Source: Cacajao melanocephalus (Eukaryota; Chordata; Mammalia; Primates; Pitheciidae). Taken from it: a stretch of 64,000 bases of DNA. Each line of letters starts with the position of its first letter. Position 1 is the first letter of the stretch. A model generated the notes under the pieces. That model had not been told where the DNA came from. It saw only the letters and a list, made by a program, of their open reading frames with translations, and searched no databases. The position numbers and the translations under genes were made by a program. Shown here piece by piece: positions 29,527-46,040 of this stretch. The stretch is from contig CAUYLG010059222.1 of NCBI GenBank assembly GCA_963573385.1, forward strand, positions 1 through 64,000, read 5' to 3'.

Positions 29527-30143
29527 TGTTAGTTCTGCTTCTCTGAAGAATCCTGGCTAATATACAATATATGCCGTAAGCATATGGAGCCTACTCAGTG
29601 TGAAGGTTACTCCTTTGGCAGAACTTTCCGGTGGTAAATGAGGTCTTGCTCGCGTTTTTACTATCACATGAAGTGTTCATGTTACCATTCAAGACATTTA
29701 TTATAATGATTATAATGAGTTAGCCCAACTTATATTTTGGTATTTCCAAGTTTTTCTTAAAAGACTAAAATATGCTCCTTGCTGAAATGGGCATTATTTT
29801 TCCTTTGCTCTGTTTTCCAGGGAAATGGAGAACTTGCTATGGCCCTAGAACAACCATTTGTCTTTCTGAAAATCAGAACCAATAGCAAACTCAAGATTGT
29901 TAGGGTTTAGAGACTGTATTAAAGCCTCTGAGGGATTTTGAAAAACATAATTTCCAAGCCTTTGGAGGAAGAATTTTTAATGTTTCTGTAATGTTCTCAA
30001 TCAGAGTAAGTTGTGACACAAAATAACTCCTCTGCAGGGGTCTGATGGAGGGTGTCTTTATAAGCATCATTTCTCGTCTATTTAGAAGATCAAATACATA
30101 AAAGGGACTTTTTTGGGAATGTTTTTCTTTATCTGTTGACAGT
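28971..30143. other. Unique sequence with a microsatellite
   Basis: No gene is recognised in the unique part. A TA/TG microsatellite at 29402-29524 is listed separately. Confidence 0.4.
29402..29524. repeat. Compound TA / TG microsatellite
   Basis: An imperfect (TA)n stretch passes into an almost pure (GT)n run at 29484-29524 (about 20 units, one C interruption). Length polymorphism is expected from its purity. Confidence 0.97.
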
Positions 30144-30280
30144 AAGCCAGCCCGTCATTGAAGGCAAAGAAGACAAAGGCTGGCAGGAAAGCTATGCGCT
30201 CAAAAGCAAGGAGCCAAATGAAGTTCTCATCTTGACTGTACCTGCTTCTGAGCTCACAGGGTGCGTACCTGAGACAGAGG
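30144..30280 (+). other. Candidate exon-like open segment
   Basis: It is preceded by a good acceptor ('gtttttctttatctgttgacag') and followed by a possible donor at gag|gtgaat. One frame is open through the segment and up to 30339, with balanced codon use and a hydrophilic peptide, unlike the AT-driven chance frames nearby. I do not recognise the peptide and no neighbouring exon is identifiable. A pseudo-exon or old gene relic is equally possible. Confidence 0.3.
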
Positions 30281-30439
30281 TGAATATTAAACACAGTGCC
30301 CTGACTACTGCCAGTAGGAAATATGGCATTTCCTACTGACTGTATAGCAGTGGCGTTGAGCAGATTAATTCATCAGGGTCATAGGCACAAACCTCTTCTT
30401 AACACATATCTACATGTAGCTACTTAAGCATGCTTGGTG

Positions 30440-31040
<601 letters not shown>

Positions 31041-32656
31041 TATCAAGCTACCACTGACCTTCTTCTCAACCTACCATTGACCTCCTTCACAGAACTGGAA
31101 AAAACCTTAAACTTCATATGGAACCAAAAAAGAGCCCGCATAGCCAAGACAATCCTAAGGAAAAAGAATAAAGCTGGAGACCTTATGCTGCTTGACTTCA
31201 AACTATACTGCAAGTCTACAGTAATTAAAATAGCATGGTACTGGTACCAAAACAGAGATATACATCAATGGAACAGAACAGAGGCCTCAGAAGCAATGCC
31301 ACACACCTACAACCATCTGATCTTTGACAAACCTGACAAAAACAAACAATGGGGAAACAATTCCCTGTTTAATAAATGGTGTTGGGAAAACTGGCCAACC
31401 ATGTGCAGACAGCTAAAATCAGACCCCTTCCTTACACCTTATACAAAAATTAACTCAAGATGGATTAAAGATTCAAACATAAGACCTAACACCATAAAAA
31501 CCATGGAAGAAAACCTAGGCAACACCATTCAGGACATAGGCATAGGCAAGGGCTTCATGACTAAAACACCAAAAGCATTGGCAACAAAAGCCAAAATAGA
31601 CAAATGGGACCTAATTAAACTCCAGAGCTTCTGCACAGCAAAAGAAACAATCATTAGAGTGAACTGGCAACCAATAGAATGGGAAAAAATTTTTGCAATC
31701 TACCCATCTGACAAAGGGCTAATATCCAGAATCTAAAAAGAACTAAAACAGATTTATAAGAAAAAAACAAGCCCATTCAAAAGTGGGTGAAGGATATGAA
31801 CAGACACTTTACAAACGAAGACATATATGAGGCCAAAAAACATATGAAAAAATGTTCATCATCACTGGTCATTAGAGAAATGCAAATCAAAAGCACACTG
31901 AGATACCATCTCACGCCAGTTAGAATGGCGATCATTAAAAAATCTGGAGACAACAGATGCTGGAGAGGATGTGGAGAAACAGGAACACTTTTACACTGTT
32001 GATGGGAGTGTAAATCAGTTCAACCATTGTGGAAGACGGTGTGGCGATTCCTCAAGGACCTAAAAATAGCAATTGCATTTGACCCAGCAATCCCATTACT
32101 GGGTATATATCCAAAGGATTATAAATCGTCCTATTATAAGGACACATGCACACCAATGTTCACTGCAGCACTGTTTACAATAGCAAAGACTTGGAACGAT
32201 CTCAAATGCCCATCGATGATAGACTGGACAGGGAAAATGTGGCACATATACACCATAGAATACCATGCAGCCATAAAAAATGACGAGTTTGTGTCCTTTG
32301 TAGGGACATGGATGAACCTAGAAACCAGCATTCTCAGCAAACTGACACAAGAACAGAAAATCAAACACCACACGTTCTCACTCATAGGCAGGTGTTGAAC
32401 AGTGAGAACACATGGACACAGGTAGGGGAGCAACACACACTGATGTCTGTTGGGGGGAACTAGGGGAGGGACAGTGCGGGGTGGGGAGTTGAGAAGGGAT
32501 AACATGGGGAGAAATGCCAGATATAGGTGATGGAGAGAAGGCAGCAAACCACATTGCCATGTATGTACCTATGCAACAATCTTGCATGTTCATCACATGT
32601 ACCCCAAAACCTAAAACGCAATAAAATATATACATTAAAAAAAAGAAAAAGAATAA
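31041..32656 (+). mobile_element. 5'-truncated primate L1 (ORF2 C-terminal third and 3'UTR)
   Basis: The first 660 bases keep an open ORF2 frame of 219 codons (31077-31736). It covers the region after the polymerase domain, with the [24 protein letters not shown] block near 31320-31385. The remainder of ORF2 is frameshifted. The 3'UTR starts near 32400 and the tail lies at 32625-32656. A 23-base near-tandem duplication lies at the 5' junction (31044-31089). There is no polymerase or endonuclease domain, so it is inactive. Confidence 0.95.
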
Positions 32657-32663
32657 ACTTTGA

Positions 32664-33275
<612 letters not shown>

Positions 33276-33329
33276 ACTTCGAGACAGACCTGTTATGTAC
33301 CCAGAAAAATTAAAAACTAAAACTTCAGT

Positions 33330-33615
33330 CGGCTGGGTATGGTGGCTCATGCCTGTAACCCCAGCACTTTGGGAGGTCAAGACGGGCAGATCACCTGAGG
33401 TCGAGAGTTCAAGACCAGCTTGATGAACATGGAGAAACCCCATCACTACTAAAAAAATACAAAATTAGCCAGGGTTGGTGGCGCATGCCTGTAATCCTAG
33501 ACACTCAGGAGGCTGAGGTAGGAGAATCGCTTGAACTTAGGGGGCAGAGGTTGTGGTGAGTCTAGATTGCACCACTGTACCCCAGCCTGGGCAACAAGAG
33601 CAAAACTACGTCTGA
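33330..33615 (+). mobile_element. Alu, full length, unusual tail
   Basis: It runs from 'ggctgggtatggtggctcatgcc' to 'aaactacgtctg'. The A tail has been replaced by a G-rich 'aggtggtgggtgggga' stretch. Confidence 0.93.
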
Positions 33616-33636
33616 GGTGGTGGGTGGGGAGAGAAC

Positions 33637-33932
<296 letters not shown>

Positions 33933-34073
33933 TTCAAGTTTACCCTACAACTGACAAAATACATTGTACATATCCACAAGATTCATAATCTTTAATAACC
34001 ACAGGTTTCCTAGAAGAGTCATATAGGTACTGTACTTTTTTTGTACATGGCAAAGCAAAACATAAAAAAATAA

Positions 34074-34369
34074 CCGGCCGTGCTTGGTGGTTCAAGCCCA
34101 TAATCCCAGAACTTTCGGAGGTCAAGCTGGGTGGATAACTTGAGGTCAAGAGTTTGAGACCCGCCTGGCCAAACTCCATCTCTACTAAAAAAATACAAAA
34201 ACTAGCCAGGCAGAGTGGCACGCACCAGTAATTCCAGCTACTCAGGAGGCTGAGGAAGGTGAATTGCTTGAAGCCGGGAGGCAGAGGTTGCAGCAGGCTA
34301 AGATAGTGCCACTGCACTCCAGCCTGGCTGACAAAGTGAGACTCTGTCTCAAAAATAATAATAATAACC
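34074..34369 (+). mobile_element. Alu, full length
   Basis: It runs from 'ggccgtgcttggtggttcaagcc' to 'ctgtctcaaaaataataat'. The phrase 'ataaccggccg' before it and 'aataaccataat' after it suggest a short target duplication. Confidence 0.95.
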
Positions 34370-34395
34370 ATAATCTTTATTTTTCAGATAACTAA

Positions 34396-34782
<387 letters not shown>

Positions 34783-34810
34783 TAAATATTTTTAGTAACT
34801 ACAGTGAATA

Positions 34811-34932
34811 CAGGCCAGATACAGTGGCTCATGCTTGTAATTCCAGCACTTTAGGAGGCCAAGGTGAAGGACTACTTGAGTCCAAGAGTTCGACACCAGT
34901 CTGCCAACATAGTAAGACCCTGTCTCTATTTA
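34811..34932 (+). mobile_element. Alu 5' half, joined to an inverted Alu
   Basis: Only the left arm is present ('caggccagatacagtggctcatg' to 'agaccctgtctctattta'). It runs directly into the next, oppositely oriented Alu. Confidence 0.93.
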
Positions 34933-35241
34933 TTTATTTATTTAACTTATTTATTTATTTTATAAGACAGTCTCGCTCTGTAGCCTAGGCTGGAGTGCAG
35001 TGGTGTGATCTCAGCTCACTGCAGCTGCCACCTCCCAGATCAAGCGATTGTCCTGCCTCAGTCTCCTGAGTAGCTGGAATTACAGGCACCCACCACAACC
35101 CCTGGCTAATTTTTGTATTTTTAGTAGAGACAGGATTTTACCATGTTAGCCAGGTTGGTCTTGAACTCCTGACCTCAGGTGATCCATCTGCCTCAGCCTC
35201 TTAAAGTGCTGGAATTACAAGCATGAGTCACCACGCCCCGC
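34933..35241 (-). mobile_element. Alu, antisense, full length
   Basis: A TTTA-rich tail is followed by a complete antisense Alu ending 'gagtcaccacgccccgcc'. Confidence 0.95.
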
Positions 35242-35355
35242 CTTTTTTTTTTTTTTTTCCCCCCCACCAAGGATGGAGTGCAGTGGCATAATCTCGGCTC
35301 ACTGCAACCTCTGCCTCCTGAGTTCAACCAATTCTCCTGCCACCCCACCTGGCCA
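35242..35355 (-). mobile_element. Alu fragment, antisense, internally deleted
   Basis: Oligo-T, then the right-arm start ('ggatggagtgcagtggc'), then a jump to 'ccaccccacctggcc'. About two thirds of the element is missing. Confidence 0.85.
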
Positions 35356-35477
35356 AGAAAAAAAGTTTTAAATAAATAACTATACTGAATGTAGCTTTTA
35401 TATATATTAAACTTCAGCCAACATATTGAATGTGTAATTCAACATGTTCCGTAATTCAGAATAAAAAAGGTTTCAGG

Positions 35478-35783
35478 TAGCTGGGCACGGTGGGCCACGC
35501 CTGTAATCACAGCACTTTGGGAGACAGAGGCAAGCAGATCACCTGAAGTCAGGAGTTCCAGAACAGCCTGGCCAACATGGTAAAACCCTTGCTCTATAAA
35601 AACTACAAAATTTATCTGGGCTTGGTGGTGCTCGCCTGTAATCCCAGCTACTCAAGAGGCTGAGGCAGGAAAATCAGTTGAACCTGAGAGGTAGAGGTTG
35701 CTTGCAGTCAACCGAGATCATGCCACCGCTCTCCGGGCGGGCGACAGAGCAAGACTTCATGTCAAAAACAAAAAAGAAAAAAC
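35478..35783 (+). mobile_element. Alu, full length
   Basis: It runs from 'gtagctgggcacggtgggcc' to 'gacttcatgtcaaaaacaaa'. Confidence 0.95.
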
Positions 35784-35814
35784 TCAATCAAAATTATTAC
35801 CATAGGTATTCTAA

Positions 35815-36576
<762 letters not shown>

Positions 36577-36674
36577 CTGAGTCCAGTTTCTAATAAACTA
36601 TAAAATATTTAATTCTGGTTAGATTTTTTTTTTCCAAATCATCCTGCCAAATTACCAATCATGAAAATTCATGT

Positions 36675-36956
36675 AGGCCAGGCATGGTAGCTCACACCTG
36701 TAATCTCAGTACTTTGGGAGGCCGAGGCTGGTAAATCACTGGAGGCCAGGAATTCAAGACCGGCCTGGCCAATATGGTGAAACTCTAGCTCTACTAAAAA
36801 TACAAAAATTAGCAGGGTTTGGTGGCGGGTGCCTATAATCCCAGCTACTCAAGAGGTTGGGGTAGGAGAATTGCTTGAACATGGGAGGCCAGGATTGGGT
36901 CACTGCACTTCAGCCTGGGAAAAAGAGCAAGACTCCATCTCAAAAAGAGAAAAAAA
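36675..36956 (+). mobile_element. Alu, nearly full length
   Basis: It runs from 'ggccaggcatggtagctcacacc' to 'ccatctcaaaaagagaaa'. Part of the second arm is deleted ('gggaggccaggattgggtc'). Confidence 0.94.
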
Positions 36957-37442
<486 letters not shown>

Positions 37443-37484
37443 TTAAGAAATTTTAATTTTTATGTCATAAACAATTAACCTGTT

Positions 37485-37805
37485 GGTGTTTTTGTTTTTG
37501 TTTTTTTATTTGAGACAAGGCTCACTCTGTTGCCCAGGCTGGAATGCAGTGGCACCAACACAGTTCACTGAAGCCTCAACCTCTTAAAAGCTCAAGTGAT
37601 CCTTCAAACATCCTGCCTTAGCCAAGAAGCTGAGACTATATATGCATGCCACCACAATTTCCTTTTTTTTTTTTTTTTTTTTTTTTTCAGAGACAGGGTC
37701 TCATTATGTTGCCCAGGCTAGTCTCGAACTCCTGGGCTCAAATGACCTCCCACCTGGAATTCCCAAAGAGGTGGTATTACAGACATGAGCCACTGAACCC
37801 AACCC
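37485..37805 (-). mobile_element. Alu, antisense, with a long internal T-run
   Basis: It runs from 'tttttttatttgagacaagg' to 'gagccactgaacccaaccc'. A run of about 25 T at 37663-37687 stands between the arms. It is either an expanded middle A-tract or two monomer-type insertions side by side. Confidence 0.88.
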
Positions 37806-37897
37806 AATTAATCTTTGGATCAAAAAAAAAGTCTACCATCATTTTATTTAAGAAAACAAAAATTTATCAGTCTCAAAATATTTCAAATAAGAGTCAG

Positions 37898-38211
37898 TGT
37901 AGGCTGAGTGTGGTGGCTCGAACCTGTAATCCCTGCACTTTGGAAGGCTGAGGCGGGTGGACTGCTTGAGCCCAGGAGTTCAACCAGCCTCGGAAACACT
38001 GCAAAACCCCACCTCTACTGATAATACAAAAAATTAACCAGGTGTGGTGATTCGTGTCTGTAGTCCCAGTTACTCAGGAGGTTGAGGTGGGAGAATTACC
38101 TGAGCCCAAGAGGTTGAGGCTGCAGTGTACTATGATCTCAGCACTGCACTCCAGCCTGGGCAAGAGAGTGAGACCCTATCTCAAAAAAAAAAAAAAAAAG
38201 GAAAAAGAAAA
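37898..38211 (+). mobile_element. Alu, full length, old
   Basis: It runs from 'gtaggctgagtgtggtggctcg' to 'gaccctatctc' plus poly(A). Confidence 0.94.
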
Positions 38212-38257
38212 GTTCCTAAATCCGGACTCTCAGTTATCTTTCATTTGAAAAAGAAGG

Positions 38258-38542
38258 TAAGCCGGGCACGGTGGCTCACACCTGTAATCCCAGCACTTTG
38301 GGAGGCCAAGGCAGGCGGATCACAAGGTCAGGAGATCAAGACCATCCTGACCAACATGGTGAACCTCTGTCTCTACCAAAATACTAAAAAAAAAAAATTA
38401 GCTGGGTGTGGTGGCACATGCCTGTAGTCCCACCTACTTGGGAGGCTGAGGCAGAATTGCTTGAACCCAGGAGGCAGAGGTTGCAGTTAGCCAAGATCTC
38501 GCCACTGTACTCCAGCTCTGGAGACGGAGCAAGACTCTGTCT

Positions 38543-38568
<26 letters not shown>
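38258..38568 (+). mobile_element. Alu, full length
   Basis: It runs from 'taagccgggcacggtggctcac' to 'agactctgtct' plus about 24 A. It has a long middle A-run (38385-38396). Confidence 0.96.
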
Positions 38569-38573
<5 letters not shown>

Positions 38574-38669
38574 AATATCTATCACTTCGGACTGCTGTGA
38601 GGATTTTAAGTGAGTTATGCTTTAAGTACCTGGCACATGGTAAATGCTCAGTTGGTCACAGAATGCATG

Positions 38670-38778
38670 AAGTGAATGCAAGAGTTTGAGGTTGCAGTGA
38701 GCTATGATCACACCACTGTACTCCAGCCTGGGCAACAGAGAAAGACCCTGTCTCAAAAAAATAAAGTAAAATAAAAAT
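38670..38778 (+). mobile_element. Alu 3' fragment
   Basis: Only the end of the right arm is present ('gaggttgcagtgagctatgatc' to 'ccctgtctcaaaaaa'). Confidence 0.9.
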
Positions 38779-40075
<1,297 letters not shown>

Positions 40076-40202
40076 TGAATATACCACGTGTAATGCCAAA
40101 GGAACCCAAGATCCCTGCCCATGCCTAATAACTGCTAATCACCGACAGGCTTCACTGAGCTGTAGAGGACAAATAAACAGGTTCCTAAACTAGTTTATCT
40201 TT

Positions 40203-40670
40203 TCATTCATTCAACAAATATTTACTAAGCAGCTACTTAGGGTAAGGCAGTAAGTATCAGTGACGTTCCCAGATACACTGCAGTGAACAAAGCCCTTGCT
40301 TCAATGCTATGATCCTCAATTGGAGAAAGTACAGAACTGAAGAGGGTGCTGGGAAAATTTCAGAGGCTGGAGGGGCCTTTTTGGCTACCTGCTTCATTAC
40401 ACCCTTTAAGGGAGTCTTCCTGAATATTTACACAAAGAGGAAGTTAAAAAAAGCATTTGTTATAAACAAGGGATTAAGTCAAAACTTTGAAAACTACTGA
40501 CTCGAATGAACTTCCATTTTAAAGGTAGGAGAAATAAGTAAATGAATAATTGATTTCAAAATGTGGTAAACACTACAAAGAAAATAAAGGTGACATAAAG
40601 AAAGTGCTCTAATAAAAACTGGGTTCTCGGGGAAGGCATCCCTGAATAACACCTTAAGTACAAGTGAACA
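40203..40670 (-). mobile_element. L2-type relic, antisense
   Basis: 'ttcattcattcaacaaatatttact' is the reversed L2 3' end. 'aatgaataattga' and 'tctcggggaaggcatccctg' farther on fit the body of the same old element. Confidence 0.6.
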
Positions 40671-41224
40671 TTAACTCTCACACCACACCGAACCAGAAGT
40701 ACAATGAGGTAAAAACCGTCGTTGTTTAATAGAAGTTCACGCCCATCCTGTAATTCATATTAACCTGTTAGAAATTAACGAATACAGTCATCCCAGTTGT
40801 TTAGGAAATCAACAACAGGTAGCAAACCCCCTCGAGACTTTGAATACTCTCTATAACAAAACTTGAAGCTTTTTACCACGCTTGCTCAGTCTTTAGGGAT
40901 CATTGTTCAGACACCTAAGGCAGCTGACAAAAGACAGAGTCACACTCGCCCAGTGGCTAAGTTCGACCTGCTATGGCACAGGAGACTGAGCAGGGGCTTT
41001 CTCCAGGGCTGCGTGGGCTCAGAGGAGCGAGCCACGAACCCCAGTCAGGCCCCGGGCGCGCGGGCGCCCAAAGCGGACGGCGGGGGCGTGGCGGGCCCAG
41101 CGCCTGCCTTTGTTGTCCCTCGTGGCGCGCGGAGGGGGAGGGGCGGCCCGGGGCCCGCGAGGCCAGCTGCTGCCTCCCGCCCCAGTCGCGTGGTCTCCCG
41201 GCCCCCGCGGGCGCGCGAACCCAC

Positions 41225-41422
41225 CTTCTTGTAGTGCTTGCCCAGCCATACCCGCACTGAATCCAGCTGGGACACCGTCTCCGGGCTCTCCCAAAACTTG
41301 GTGGCCGGGCCCCCGTCCTTCCGCCGATAAACGGCCAGGCCTGCGGCTACCGCCGCAGCCGCCGAGCCCGTGGCGCCTACTGCTGCCCCTGGACCGCCAC
41401 CGCCGCCCGCTGCTGCGGCCAT
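41225..41422 (-). CDS. SMARCC1: SMARCC1 (BAF155) exon 1, coding part
   Basis: SMARCC1 is a core scaffold subunit of nuclear SWI/SNF (BAF/PBAF) chromatin-remodelling complexes. This exon encodes the first 66 residues: a low-complexity Ala/Gly/Val N-terminus (residues 1-30), then the recognisable block [20 protein letters not shown] (residues 32-51) and [15 protein letters not shown]. The ATG at 41420-41422 has a strong context (A at -3, G at +4). The exon ends with AAG and the intron begins gtgggt at 41224, a good donor, so this is the live gene and not a retrocopy. The frame stays open upstream of the ATG but has no earlier in-frame ATG. The SWIRM, SANT, chromo-like and leucine-zipper regions lie in later exons outside the window. 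The low-complexity part differs at several places from the human protein as I remember it. Confidence 0.95.
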
Positions 41423-41616
41423 CGTCGCCGCCCGTCGTCCCCACCGCCTGGGCCACCCCTGCCCTCGCGGTGCTTCCCGTTCGCTCCCGCGCGCCCTTGC
41501 GCGCGTAGCCGCCACCGCCGCCTGCCGGCCCCGCCCAGCCAACCCCCTTCCGGCGCGGACGCCCGGCCCCGCCCCATCTCAGGGCTGGCGCCGTATCCGA
41601 CGCGAGCCCGCCCACA

Positions 41617-41626
41617 CGCATGCGCA
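41617..41626. promoter_or_regulatory. NRF1-like palindromic site
   Basis: 'cgcatgcgca' fits the core of the NRF1 consensus, a factor common at CpG-island promoters. It lies about 195 bases upstream of the SMARCC1 ATG. Confidence 0.6.
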
Positions 41627-41639
41627 GCTATCGTGCGGC

Positions 41640-41773
41640 CCGACAACGACTTCCAGTTGCCGCTTCCGCCAGCCTCCGTAGGCTGTGGACGTTCTTGCTT
41701 ACTGAGCGCGGGTCTTTGAGCACCTTGCTCTTTCGCTACAGATGTCGAATCATGATGCGGTCAGCAACCGCAG
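41640..41773 (+). other. Possible first exon of a divergent transcript
   Basis: On the + strand, leading away from SMARCC1, the island edge holds an ATG at 41741 (ten codons to a good donor, cgcag|gtgggt at 41773/41774). Divergent transcription from such promoters is common. I do not recognise a protein, and a short non-coding promoter transcript is the more likely reading. Confidence 0.3.
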
Positions 41774-42264
41774 GTGGGTTCTGTGTTATCGCCTCCTCCG
41801 CTGGACAGAAAAGGCCTGGTATGAGAAATGCTGAGGGGAAAGCCTGTCTAGGGTATCTAGTGCTGGCCCAGGGCTCTGCGCGGGGACTGGCATTGCGCTG
41901 GGCTCCACTTTCCCGCAGACCCTCCACCAGGAGCGGCCCGGCGGCATTTTGAACAGCCATCTGGGACGCCCACGCCTGGACTTTATGGCTTCACAGACCT
42001 TCCCCTCCCTCATGGCTCCAGCCACAGCGTCTCATTCCTGCCCCAGGGGCCCTGGCACCGGTTGTTTCCGAGACTTCCAACAGGTCTTCCCTTCTGATTT
42101 TCACTTACGAGACGCATTCAAATTCACTGCTTCAGAAAGTCCTTGTCAGATCTTTAAATCTTGAAACTATTCGCAACCATACATTTTCTCGTAGCGCTCA
42201 CCACAAGCCGGTGTTTCTAGTTTCTCATCTTCCACATAAATTACATGAGAACCTAATCTTGACT
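41774..42264. other. Promoter-flanking unique sequence
   Basis: GC content falls steadily. Open frames here (for example + strand to 41952) have no domain. No repeat is seen. Confidence 0.4.
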
Positions 42265-42340
42265 TGTTCACAGGTGTATCCTGAACACCTGGGACAAGGA
42301 ATAGATGTACAGTAAATACCTGATGAATTAATGAATGGCC
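42265..42340 (+). mobile_element. L2 3' end
   Basis: 'tgtatcctgaacacctgggac' followed by 'gtaaatacctgatgaattaatgaatgg' is a diverged L2 3' end. Confidence 0.55.
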
Positions 42341-42380
42341 CACATAGAAGCAGAATGATTATTAATTATTAACAAGGTAT

Positions 42381-42692
<312 letters not shown>

Positions 42693-42701
42693 GAGGGTAT
42701 G

Positions 42702-42958
42702 ATTGACCAGACACAGAGCATTTTGGGAGGCTGAGACGGGAGGATTGCTTGAGCCCAAGAGCTCTAGACCACCACCTCCTCCTCCATCTCTACAAAATGT
42801 AAAAATATCAGCCGGGCGTAGTGGTGGTCTTAGCCTCTTGGAAGTCTGAGTAGGGAAAATCGCTTGAACTGGGGAGATCAAGACTGCAGTGACCTATAAT
42901 CGAGCTGCTCCACTGCAGCCTGGGCAACAGAGCGAGACCCTGTTTCAAAGAAATAAAA
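42702..42958 (+). mobile_element. Alu, old, internally deleted
   Basis: A diverged copy lacking part of the left arm. It is flanked by 'gtatgattg' at 42697-42705 and again at 42960-42968, a target-site duplication. Confidence 0.9.
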
Positions 42959-43172
42959 AGTATGATTGGCCATAATGGAGTTGTGAACATAAAGCTATAT
43001 GATCTCAGAGAAGTAGTAACTAATTGCTTGTAAGAAAGTGACTAACTGCTATTAAGTTTTTGAGACCTTTTAAAAATTAGGGCATGTACATATTCTCAGC
43101 ATCTCCTGACGGCTGTGTCATGGACAGTAATATGTATTAAAAAATAAATAAAATGAATAGAATGTGATCAGG

Positions 43173-44637
<1,465 letters not shown>

Positions 44638-45055
44638 TTATTCCTGTTATATGAAGGATGTGGGTTAGTTATCTTGGGAGTGGGTTCCTGATAGAAGGAT
44701 GAGTTAGGCGTACTTCCTCTCTCTTCCACTTGCTGCCTTCCACAAGGGGATGCTGCAGTAAGAGGTCCTGTAAAGATTAGACTTTCTAGCCTCCAGAACT
44801 GTGAGAAATAAATTTCTTTATAAATTAGCCAGTCTTCAGTATTCTGTTATACTAGCACAAAACAGACTAAGGGAGGAAAGGCACAGGAAAACAACTAGAA
44901 CAAAGGCATTGAACAAAGCATGCTTGGTGAAACTCTCTTTAAGCCCACATAATAGAAGCAGAGATGAAATTTGTGGCAATTAATTTTGACTTTCTCTGTA
45001 AGCACTGGGAAGCCAGCTTTAACAGAGGGAATTATGTGATCAGATCCTAAGCTCT

Positions 45056-45147
45056 TTTCTGGTCTTAAACTCCTGGCCTCAAGCAATCCTCCCACCTACA
45101 TCTCCCAAAGTGCTGGAATTACAGGTATGAGCCACTGCACCCTGAAC
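45056..45147 (-). mobile_element. Alu 5'-end fragment, antisense
   Basis: It runs from 'tctggtcttaaactcctggcc' to 'gagccactgcaccctgaac', about 90 bases of the antisense left arm. Confidence 0.9.
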
Positions 45148-45167
45148 TTCTAAAAGTTTTTAGTTTG

Positions 45168-45454
45168 AGGCCAGGCATGGTGGCTCATACGTGTAATTGC
45201 AGCACTTCGGGAGGCCAAGGAGAGCAGATCAGTTGATGTCTGGAGTTTGAAAACCAGCCTAGCCAACATGGTGAAACCCCGTCTCTACTAAAAATATAAA
45301 CACTAGCTGGATGTGGTGGTGGGCACCTGTAATCCCAGCTACTCGAGAGGCTGAGGCAGGAGGCGGAGATTGCAGTGAGCCAAGATCGAGCCACTGCACT
45401 CCATCCTGGGCAACAGACCCAAACTCCATCTCAAAAAAAAAAAAAAAAAAAAAC
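45168..45454 (+). mobile_element. Alu, nearly full length
   Basis: It runs from 'gaggccaggcatggtggctc' to 'actccatctc' plus poly(A). It lacks a short 'agaatcgcttgaaccc' piece. Confidence 0.96.
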
Positions 45455-45459
45455 TTTTA

Positions 45460-46040
45460 ATTTGAAACTTTCTCAGCTTTAACAGAAAAGTTGCTAACAG
45501 ATTACAAATAACTTTTCCTGAATCATTTGTTACTAAGTTGCTGACACGATGCCCATCGATATCAGAAATTTAATGTATATTTTCTACAGGCAAGTATAGT
45601 CTATATATTCTCTTACATAATCACAATACAATCATTTATACCAGGAAATTAACACTGATACCATCCTCAGACCCCATTCAGGTTTTTCCTATTGTACCAC
45701 GAGGTCCTTTATAGAAAAAGTTTCCAGTTCAAAATCACACTTTGCATTTAATAAAGTTTCAAGTCTCCTTCAATATGGAACACTTCCTTAGTCCTTTAAC
45801 CTTCATAACATTGATACCTTTGAAGATTACAGGGCGTTTATTTTATAGAATGTCCCGCAATTTGAGTTTGTCTGATGTGTCTTCTTCTGTGTGTTCTTTG
45901 CATTGCATTCTACCAGGTGGTGCATACTTTCATTTCCCGTTACATTGAAGGCAGAGTATCAGCCAGGCTTCTTTACTGTGAAGTTATTCTTTTTGCCTTA
46001 GTAATTAATCATTATTTTCTATGGAAGTATTTTTTTAGCG
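45460..46040 (-). mobile_element. Old L1 (L1M-type) 3' region, antisense
   Basis: 'caggtttttcctattgtaccacgaggtcct', 'tagaatgtcccgcaatttg', 'gtttgtctgatgtgtcttc' and 'ggcttctttactgtgaagtt' follow the antisense order of an old L1 3'UTR. Confidence 0.7.

Larger units (their letters stand above)
40990..41720 (-). promoter_or_regulatory. SMARCC1 CpG-island promoter
   Basis: This stretch is strikingly GC- and CpG-rich compared with everything around it and contains the SMARCC1 first exon. There is no TATA box near the likely start. GC-box cores (ccgcccc/ccccgccc) occur near 41529-41535 and 41568-41576. ETS-like 'cttccg' cores lie near 41549 and 41663. The usual reading is a dispersed-start, constitutively active promoter. 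The base-level start site cannot be read from sequence; it is probably between about 41430 and 41620. Confidence 0.9.

Noticed and set aside
31077..31736. 219-codon open frame on the + strand
   Set aside because: It is L1 ORF2 C-terminal sequence inside a 5'-truncated element and not an independent gene.
41019..41621. 200-codon minus-strand frame starting with an ATG at 41619-41621
   Set aside because: It is in a different frame from SMARCC1 and consists of GC-driven Gly/Arg/Ala residues. At most it could act as an overlapping upstream frame if transcription starts above 41621.
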